Origin: Chara braunii
Lineage: Eukaryota > Streptophyta > Charophyceae > Charales > Characeae
Reading direction: 5' to 3'
Length of the DNA: 24,361 nucleotides
Assembly (NCBI GenBank): GCA_003427395.1
Contig: BFEA01001195.1
Span: 53,037-77,397, forward strand
The position numbers and the translations under genes are program-made. A model generated the notes under the pieces. It saw only the letters and a program-made list of their open reading frames with translations. It made no database searches and was not told the origin of the DNA. How positions within the stretch are numbered: position 1 is the stretch's first letter; each line of letters opens with the position of its first letter. Shown here one piece after another: positions 17,073 through 24,361 of this stretch.

Positions 17073-20000
17073 AAGCAGGAACAAGGGATATTTTCTTTAA
17101 TTGGTACGTTGACCGAGTTAAGTGCGTGTGCGGAGATCAACCCCGACGATGACATCGGCAACGACAAAGTGACTTCGTGCGGTGAGCGGGGTGTCGTAGG
17201 GTGGTGCGCGGGGCAATTATGGCACGGTATAAGCAAGCCGGCGCGGGCACTGGGAGCCACGCAACCATTTTGTCGGCCCAAAGCGCCGTGCCGCACTGCC
17301 TTGTATGGTACTCTGCGGGCGCTGGTCTCAGGATTGGGCATTGCCGTATGGTTTATGACAGCGGCCTGTTACGATGGAAGTTCGGGGATCAAGGCCAACG
17401 GGCGTCGGCGAGGAGGCAGCGGAGTAGTGTGGAGCGAAAGCCTGAGGGGTTGAGGGCATTGTGGGGCTATCCTTCTCGGTTTTGCTTATGGGTGCGGCGG
17501 CGGGCCCAATCCGCGGGGCTGGCAAGGTGCCGGCGATCCTGCAGTATCCCGACGGCACCGTTGTTTTATTGTTCTGGGTCCCTTCCCTATCGCGTCCCGT
17601 TTTGGGACGCGGGACTACGGTAGGAGCGCGTGGGGGTGCGTTGTATTTGCGAGGTCGCTTGAAGTGCAATTATAAACTGTTTGTGTGGCCGCGCCGCGGT
17701 GCCGAGGGCGTGGAAGGCCCCATGGGCTTAGTTCGATAAGTACACTCATGAACTGTTGAAATAACAGGCCTGTGTAGCCGCTGCGCAGGGGCCAATGTGC
17801 TGGGAATGAATCAGGACGTGAGACGGATTAAGGTGCACATGCAAAAGCGGCAAGGAAAGGGGCTGGGTGGCCTTGGGAACTATCGCGGGGCACTGCCCCG
17901 AACACGACATCACCAGGGAGATCCGCGTGATCAACCACGGAGGAGTGATACATGCAGCAAGAAAACCCGGGGTAGGACCCGGACGGGAACCAGGGTAGGT
18001 GCGTGCAAAAGTCGGGGGAGAGGTCAAGCGGCTTCTGGCGGGGCCGCAGAGCATGTTGCTCCGGGCGAATTATTCGGGACATTCGTAAAGATTGGAACGA
18101 TATAGAGCAGATGTGCTCAACCGTGCGCAAAGGCAACACGCATAAATTAAGAAAGGGCCGGCGGCGGAGTGTTTCTGTTTCCCCGGGCACTCGACTGACC
18201 GTCGGACCCTGCAGCGTTGGAGGGTCGGGTTGACGTCAACCCAGGCTGAGGCGTAGAGGTGGTGGGGTGACGAGCATGGCGCAGCGGGAGATGGTGGAAG
18301 AACAGACGAAGGCGTGCGCATGGAGAAGAGGCGGACGAATCAGTTGGGGACCTTGTGGCAGGTACATGCAGGGTGAAGCGCAGCCGAAAGAGGGCAGCGG
18401 GCAGAGAGGCAGCGCTGTGGAAACGAATGTAAGGCAGCAAGGAGGGCGGATGAACCCGGGCGAGATTTGGAGCCAGGTGCATATAGTGGAGAGAGGGGGG
18501 ATGGCGGGGCAGAAAGCCGACTTGTAGACCGAGCGGGCGACTAGTGGGGAAGGACGGAGTGTTGGAAACGGGCGGACGGACCTGGACGTGGGCCATTGCT
18601 AGGTTCAACCAGGAAGAAAGAAACGATGGAGGGCGGGGAGTTTGGGCGTAGCAGAGGAGTAGAAGCATAACTGATTGGAGGCGGATTCAGGAGAGGAAGG
18701 AGATGATCCGGGGGGTTTTGCCCTGGGCGAGTTAGACAGTGAGGTTAATTCTGGCTCTAGATTAGTGGAATGGAGGTTAGCAGAGAAAATAGGTAGCGCA
18801 GGGAGTGATGGCCGAATGGGGAAAAAGTAGAGCGGTTGTATCTCGCCCGACTTTTGACGGATTCGAGCGGGGTAAGGTGTTGATCTGAGGTTTAAGTGCA
18901 GGGCGAACCAGATGACGGGATCAGAATCGCCTATAGGTTAGTAAACGGGGGGCTAGAATGAAACGAGCTGCGCTAAGCTATGGTGGGCGACGAGGGACTT
19001 GAAGTCGGAGTGTTGCTTTCGTCGGCCCTTCGTAGAATCGGATAGGGGACGGGTATTAGGAAGGATATTCCGGGGTGGGCGATCCAGCACTCGGGGTCAA
19101 ATAGGGAAGAGAGGGGAGTAGGTGAGGGAGAGTGCGCAGGAAGTAGGATAGTAAGGAGTAGGGAAAAAGGGGGCCGTGCGCCAATGCGTGCACCTGTCCG
19201 CATTTTAGCGGAAACGTGCAATNGACTTTGCCCATCATTTCTGTTCAAACNGTCGCAGGCAAGGCAGTGAAACANAAGACTTACCTAGAAGGGTCACCGC
19301 TGTCGAGGCCAACGCCGTTCTACCAAGCCTAGTACTGACCGTGTACTTCCGAGTGTGCAGCACTGTGCATTTTCGGGGGTGCAGCGCTGTGTATTTCTGG
19401 GACTGCTCAGCATTACACGCTTCTCTGCGGGAGAATGAACACTCCACGGAGCCTTCCCTGCTGCAGAACCACTAGATGATAGAGGTTGTTAGTACTTAAC
19501 AGTTGTTGTATGTCACTTTCTCGCTGATGATTGAACTTCGCTGCGTCCCAATGCTGCCGCATCCTGATGTCGTTGTGGCTACTAGGTTAGGACCGTAAAA
19601 CTGAGCATTTGGAAGTGTTGCTGCACTCTGTCAGAGTGTTGGGACGGCGTGTTTACTGTGTATAGTGTTAAGCACTCATGCACTTCCCAGGCGCAGCATT
19701 GCGGATTTCATATTGGCATTGCGCACTGTTACGGTGACTTACTATTACACATGGTCGTTGTGCGAGTGGCGTTATGCTAGAACTCGTTACGACATACTCA
19801 CGTCTTGAATGGAAGTAGCGGCTCGGTGCTAAAAGAGGGGGTTATTGCTGCAACTTTGGGGTTCGTCTGGTGGGTTGGGCTCGGCAGTTTACTTTGGTCT
19901 GACCAGGCGGGCGTTGCTTGGCTGCCATTGCGGGGCCCTCAGGCGAACTAAGGAATCAAGGCCCTCTCCTGCGAGTCTGAGAGCACCCTTCTTGGATTTA

Positions 20001-20453
20001 AGAGTCTCAAACCGTTCTCTTTCTGCCCTTGTAACTCTAAGTCTAGACTGTTGGTTACGAGAGGAAGGCGGCAGGCGGGATTGCCACCCATAATCCGCGC
20101 CAAGGCCTCTGTGGGAGGTTCGCCCCACCGATTGCGGGAGCTCTGCCGGTACCCAGGAGGACTCATGGAGGCAGGGAACTGCGTGGTAATTCCCTGACTC
20201 CTTCTATACACCCAAGTATAACCCTTATCTATACTTCTTCTTATGTTTGACTGATTGCATTGCATGCATCCTGTGCTTTAACTTTGGTTTGACTTTCGGG
20301 ATCTGAATTCAGATTGAGTAAAGGAACGCGTGTGTAATTTATGTTTCAGTTTGTTGTTTGGCTGAAGGCAGATTGTGAAAGAAGGGTGCATCTGGGGGAA
20401 GGTTGGGAGAAAGGCAGTATTGTGTGCAGATTGACTAGGTCGTTAAGGCAGGG

Positions 20454-21355
20454 AGGTCCTCATAAGTTTAAGGAAGCCCAACGCTTTGTTTATTTTTGAA
20501 TTGCATGAGCCTCAGGCCGCTCTATAAGTTTAGGTGGCTTGAAGCTCTGGAGGCTAGGATGTCCCCATAAGTTTGGGGAGACCCGGCGCTGTGAATTGCA
20601 TGGAGGGTCAGGACGCTCTATAAGTTTAGGTGACCTGACTGCTCTGACTTGCGAGGGTTTGACTGTGGTTGATTTTCAGGGGCTCAGGGCATTCAATAAA
20701 TTTTTGTGCCTTGAGTCGCCTTGTTTTCTTTTTGGGCCTTCTAAGTTTCTTTGGTTTCTAAACGAGGAGGTTGAGTTGTTCTATAAGTTGAGGTGGCTCA
20801 GTCTCTTCCTGCATTTATTTGAGAAAGTGAACTTGGCAAAGGGCAGACAATTCTGTAAGTTCAGGTGGTCCAGCCCAATGCCACGCACATGATGGTTCAA
20901 AGAGAAAGGAATCAGGTGGAGAGGCAGACCCTTCTGTAAGTTCAGGGGGTTTGACTCAAAGCCTCGCACATGCTAGAACCCAAGGTTTTAATTTGGCTAT
21001 ACTCTATTACTAATTTATCTATGAACAAGTTAGTCAGGCAGGGGTTCCATAAGATTGGATGTTCGGACTACAGCTTATCGTAATTTGAAGAAGTACAACT
21101 AAGAGGTAAAATTGAAGGTAACTTGGGCCGGATGAGCATTGTTTCTAAGATGAATGACTCACTCCTACGCCCACCCTGAAATTTAAGGTTCAGAGAGATA
21201 TATATAACCTGTATATTAAATAGTTCAGGGCGACTAAGTATCGTTTCTAAGATGAATGGCTTAGTTATGTACCCAAAAGAAGAGAAAAGTAGTTGTGCAA
21301 CCTGTTCGTGTATACTCAATGGCTGAGTCAGGCATGTTCCATAAGATTGGATGAC
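20454..21355 (-). repeat. Extended hairpin array with shared loop, right copy
   Basis: About nine units contain the core ATAAGTTT or a close variant, near 20461, 20523, 20567, 20619, 20781, 20854, 20935, 21048 and 21340. Most have short flanking inverted repeats of differing sequence: CAGGCC with GGCTTG (one mismatch), TCCCCA (20562) with TGGGGA, GTCAGG (20607) with CCTGAC (20634-20639), TGAG with CTCA (20772 and 20797), and CAGACCC (20925-20931) with GGGTTTG (20947-20953). The unit at 20461 differs from its left-arm partner by a compensatory change in the stem. The first four units match those of the left arm; the rest lie in DNA absent from it. Confidence 0.7.
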
Positions 21356-21645
21356 CTAACTTTACGCCTTATGTAAGCAGGGTATGAAGGGTTGAAGCAT
21401 TGAGAGATCATGAACTATTGTTTGTTTAGGCTGACCTAGGGATGGCGATAGTACTTACCTTTGTGGTTTGGCCTGCATGTGATTGAGTGAGGCTACTACT
21501 TGGTCTGAGTTTCAGTTTGACAGGTAGTTTCTTTAGAGACTCGCTACGTGCTAGAGCGACAGGAACTAGTTTCGATTCCTGCATTTTCTGAGCTAAAGGT
21601 TTTTTACTTAAGTCAATTCTCGCATTTTCTGGGATCTTTTGTTAT

Positions 21646-21985
21646 ACTTGGCCTTGTATAAATTTTGGTAAGTCACTTTCTCTACGGGAAGCGTTGCCGA
21701 AATTTCTACAAATCCAAGGAGTCAGTCAAATTTTGGCTTTTCAAAGTTCAACTTGTCTAAAGTTCATACTTGGCCTAGTAAAAATCTGGAAAGTCTTCTT
21801 TTCTAAAGGGAGTGCTGCCCAAATTTTTGCTAATTCAGAGAATTAGAGAAAATTGAACTTTGAAAACTCAAAAGCTATTTCCGTTTTTATATTCGGGCTG
21901 ATATAAAATTTGGAAAGACACTTTTCCTACGGTAAGCGCTGCTAAAATTTTCTTGATTTAGAGGAGTTAGATTATATTTTGACAA
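21646..21985. repeat. Threefold degenerate tandem repeat of about 122 bp
   Basis: Units start near 21646, 21768 and 21890. Each has a TATAAATTTTGG-like stretch, then a GGGAAGCGTTGCC-like stretch, then AAATTT. A perfect 14-bp inverted repeat, TTTTCAAAGTTCAA (21738-21751) and its complement (21853-21866), brackets the middle unit. The left arm has only one truncated unit and part of another at about 1837-1935. Confidence 0.75.
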
Positions 21986-22217
21986 GTGACAATCCTAGCG
22001 GTCCACCCTAAATAGAGGAGATTGTGCCATTAGTTTACCTTTGCTTTGGGCACAGGCTTAGAGATAGGTTTGGACTTAGTTGGCAGGTAGCTTTGAGTAA
22101 GAATATGCTATGGAGTTTTATCCCCCATATGCTGATGAGTTAGCTTGGGCATTGACCTGTCTTATGACACAGACAATTCTTGGACATTCGATTCAAGACT
22201 TGGACTAGTTTCAGTCT

Positions 22218-22256
22218 GATCCTACGAGGATCATTTTCTGTTATCACTGATAACAG
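22218..22256. repeat. Twin palindromes in X, right copy
   Basis: GATCCTACGAGGATC at 22218-22232 and the 19-bp palindrome at 22238-22256 correspond to those at 1583-1597 and 1559-1577. Both are unchanged except in orientation. Confidence 0.8.
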
Positions 22257-22755
22257 GTCGGTTGCCGATTCGTCGGCTTACGATTCAACTCCAATTCACT
22301 CCTGCCACTCAACTTAAAGGTTTTAGCCTTGTGATTGAACTGTTTTGTTGTGTTTTTACCCGGACTTCATTGAATGGTCATCCAACGAAAGTACTGAGTA
22401 TTTATTTAAGAGTCACACGAGTGAGGCTTGTACGGCTAAAGCAAGGGGTATGAGTGCAAGGAATGGTTGAAGTTGACCCCGTGTAGTGCTTGGACTTCTG
22501 GATGAATCTTTGATGTGATTGCAGGTATGGTTGTGGTTCGACTTCTGGATGTGACTGTCTGCGATTACATATATATATGGCTGAGAGGAGCCTCGCTGTG
22601 ACTGTGAGAAGTGATTGTCCTATATAATCAATCCTTATATACTTCTAAGTGCCCTAAGTATCGGAGAGGTCTATTGTAATTGAGCATACGGGTTAACCAA
22701 GTTATGATTTGAGAGAAAAGGAAGATCCCCTTTTATCCTTTTGTTTTTTTTTAGA

Positions 22756-22763
22756 TTTTTATA
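22756..22763 (-). promoter_or_regulatory. Candidate TATA box of X, right copy
   Basis: TTTTTATA on + is TATAAAAA on the minus strand, the exact counterpart of the site at 1052-1059. Confidence 0.5.
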
Positions 22764-22921
22764 GTCGGACGTTGGTCTTGGGCCGGGATACAAGGTCCTT
22801 GTCCAGGACATCCCAAGCTTTCGGCTTTGCATGGAAGGAATTTGCCCTCGTGCGGAGCCTATTTGCCTTGCCTGCCGAGACACTCAGGCCAAAAGCTGGA
22901 GGTCTCGCCGTGACTGCACGA

Positions 22922-23030
22922 CTATTCGTTTAGTCGTGTAATGCCGTGAGGGATTAGACCCTCACGACGCTTCGAGTATGACACTTGAGTGTCATAAGCG
23001 GTACTCGGATCCACGAGGGACCGCTTGATT
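22922..23030 (-). promoter_or_regulatory. Stem-loop cluster of X, right copy
   Basis: This is the counterpart of 789-901. The inverted repeat TGACACTTGAGTGTCA is at 22979-22994. The two 10-position hairpins are kept; positions that are mismatched or wobble pairs in the left copy are regular pairs here, and the reverse. Confidence 0.55.
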
Positions 23031-23620
23031 ATGGGCACTACATAGTACGCCATCATTGCGACTGTTTGCGTACGCTTGCATTGCGAGTCGATATGCGTTA
23101 GCCCTGCGTCCGCGTGATTTTATACTAAATCTCGCGCGCGACGCCTCTTCGATTTCCGCATTGGAAAGTTATGGGTTGGCTACCGAGGGGCTAGGAGCGT
23201 TGTCGCGTTGTTTGTGTTGTGTCGTCTCGTATGTGTTTGTGTGTGTTTTATTTTTGTGTTCGTAAAGTGGTGTGCGCGTGGTGTGTGGGATGCATCCTAA
23301 TCAACCAACGATGAGTTGCGCTTGGGACCTCAACCCCCCCAAGATGTTGATTCGCGTGCGGGCCCGATAGGCGTATTACCGCGAGTACCCCCTACACTAC
23401 AGCAAACGAGAAACGCCCTCGGCTGGTCCACCTCTGCGATTGCAACTAATTAGCTTTCGTACTGTGTACTAGTAGCTCGGCGGGGATACGCCCACCGAAG
23501 GGAGGTGACACCTCCCGTAAGGTGGAGGTAAGTTGTGCCTCGCGTAGGCCCTATCCTGTCGTAGGGGTTCGCGAGAGGTATGGCTGGCGCTCTCGGCCGG
23601 AGCGGCCCAAGGAAGCTCCA

Positions 23621-23716
23621 TTAGTGTGTCCGTGACGAGGTTGGTCCAACTCCTGCGTGGAGTGGCCGAGAGGGTCCCGCGCTGCCACGTGCAGTGCCGG
23701 ACCGATGCGCTCGACA
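23621..23716 (+). mobile_element. Target-site duplication and 3' LTR end (87-bp repeat, copy 2)
   Basis: TTAGT (23621-23625) is the second half of the target-site duplication of X. From 23630 to 23716 the sequence repeats 9095-9181 with six differences and ends in CTCGACA. Here no primer site follows, as expected for the outer edge of a 3' LTR. The LTR is thus cut by X about 90 bases before its end. Confidence 0.7.
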
Positions 23717-24361
23717 CCGTGAGTTCAATTTTCGACATATAATAGCCTTGCTCGATTTGCTTCAGAACGTGGATCTCTTTAACTCATATTAATTTTCCTC
23801 CGCTAGTATGGGCTCACGCCCACCAGCTGGTTCCTATTTTATACGACTCGGGTTTGGTGAATAGTCAACGGTTTTTCCCAGGAAAACGCAGCTCATGACA
23901 AGAGTTTTACGTTAGCACGCAGCATATTCAACCGAAAAAAATTGGTGTTTTTTTATTCAAGTTTGACTCCTCTCTTGTCGAAGTTCTTTAACATATGAAT
24001 AGTTGTTCATGTGTTGTTAAGGAAGCAATCACTATTTTCATCAGGAAGTCAATTAAACCAACATTGGTCGCACAATCAGTCTGGGGTCATCACGAAGAAC
24101 AACAAAAGCTCTACGTTGAAACTTTGTTGGTCCAACGTTAAAAAACATGCTGGACTATTGTTGATCTATTGTTCAACTCTTCTAGAACTTATGTTGAACT
24201 CTTGTTGAACTCCTGTTGAATTGTTGTTGAAAAACTGTTGAACTCTTGATAATCAACATTGGTGTTTATTTTCAAAAAAAAAACATGTATTGAAAAAAAA
24301 AAAGGAAAAAAAACATTTGTTTTATCATTAAGTATGCCATCTCCTTTTCATGTTTTCATTT
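23717..24361. other. Right flank, AT-rich, no gene
   Basis: Beyond the LTR end the DNA becomes AT-rich and differs in composition from the elements, and may be the older host sequence. It holds GTTGAAC-type repeats near 24188-24249 and adenine runs near 24275-24312. A plus-strand frame of about 65 codons at 24011 has no recognisable motif. Confidence 0.45.
24188..24249 (+). repeat. Degenerate TGTTGAACTCCT repeat
   Basis: About five variants of a 12-bp unit, TGTTGAACTC plus CT or TT, stand in tandem with decay toward the right end. It is a small simple repeat of no evident function. Confidence 0.7.

Larger units (their letters stand above)
16818..23620 (-). mobile_element. Element X, right copy (arm of giant inverted repeat)
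   Basis: This 6.8-kb copy is the more complete one. On + it runs from TGTCGGGGCG to AAGGAAGCTCCA, flanked by the near-identical 5-mers TAAGT and TTAGT. Its TATA box (22756-22763) and polyadenylation signals (17063-17072) are on the minus strand, matching the left copy. It carries about 1.1 kb absent from the left copy, which holds five further hairpin-array units and a threefold 122-bp tandem repeat. As in the left copy, I see no credible protein gene: the open frames shared by both arms lack an ATG or are low-complexity. It sits in what appears to be the 3' LTR of the gag-bearing element. Confidence 0.8.

Noticed and set aside
245-23620. The whole window as a DNA transposon with giant terminal inverted repeats
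   Set aside because: No transposase was found in the centre, the target-site duplication brackets the right arm alone, and the centre holds an LTR retrotransposon whose own LTR end lies outside the right arm.
245-23620. A DIRS-type retroelement with inverted terminal repeats
   Set aside because: No tyrosine recombinase or reverse transcriptase is visible, the repeats are far longer than in DIRS elements, and the arms have a 5-bp duplication on one copy.

Overview
This window looks like nested, decayed transposable-element DNA from a large eukaryotic nuclear genome, most likely of the green-plant lineage. No intact host gene, tRNA or rRNA gene, or CRISPR array was found. Three observations support the plant reading: a primer binding site complementary to the 3' end of tRNA-Asp (9184-9201), typical of plant Ty3/gypsy retrotransposons; a decayed gag gene with a canonical CCHC zinc knuckle; and old repeats nested in one another. 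The sequence following the zinc knuckle reminds me of charophyte or bryophyte retroelement proteins, but that is memory-based and weak. Scattered N positions all fall inside repeat DNA.

The dominant structure is a giant inverted repeat. The left arm (245-5883) and right arm (16818-23620) are the same element, here called X, in opposite orientation, roughly 90% identical by eye. X begins TGGAGC and ends CCGACA when read on + in the left arm. The right copy is flanked by TAAGT and TTAGT, a 5-bp near-perfect target-site duplication, so it most simply is an independent insertion, either a very long solo LTR or another non-coding element. X carries a TATA box, polyadenylation signals and no credible protein gene, but it is packed with stem-loops. 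The most striking is an array of hairpins with a common loop and differing stems; one of them shows a compensatory base-pair change between the arms.

Between the arms (5884-16812) lies a mosaic. Positions 5884-8725 hold an LTR-like promoter fragment, short unrecognised coding relics, a 70-bp duplication and a 23-bp minisatellite. At 9095-9181 is the 3' end of an LTR, followed by the tRNA-Asp primer site and a leader of about 2.3 kb without a gene. A broken unknown ORF (11484-12194) precedes a broken gag gene (12395-14470), which contains an in-frame 609-bp tandem duplication. The remaining 1.2 kb up to a polypurine tract (15667-15678) is too short for a full pol gene, so this element is a gag-bearing non-autonomous element or a deletion derivative. 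Its probable 3' LTR (from 15679) is interrupted by the right copy of X and resumes at 23626, ending at 23716 with a copy of the same 87-bp LTR end found at 9095.

The inferred order of events is: insertion of the gag-bearing retrotransposon, insertion of X into its 3' LTR and of another X upstream in the opposite orientation, then decay by point mutation, small indels and a roughly 1.1-kb deletion in the left X (or insertion in the right).
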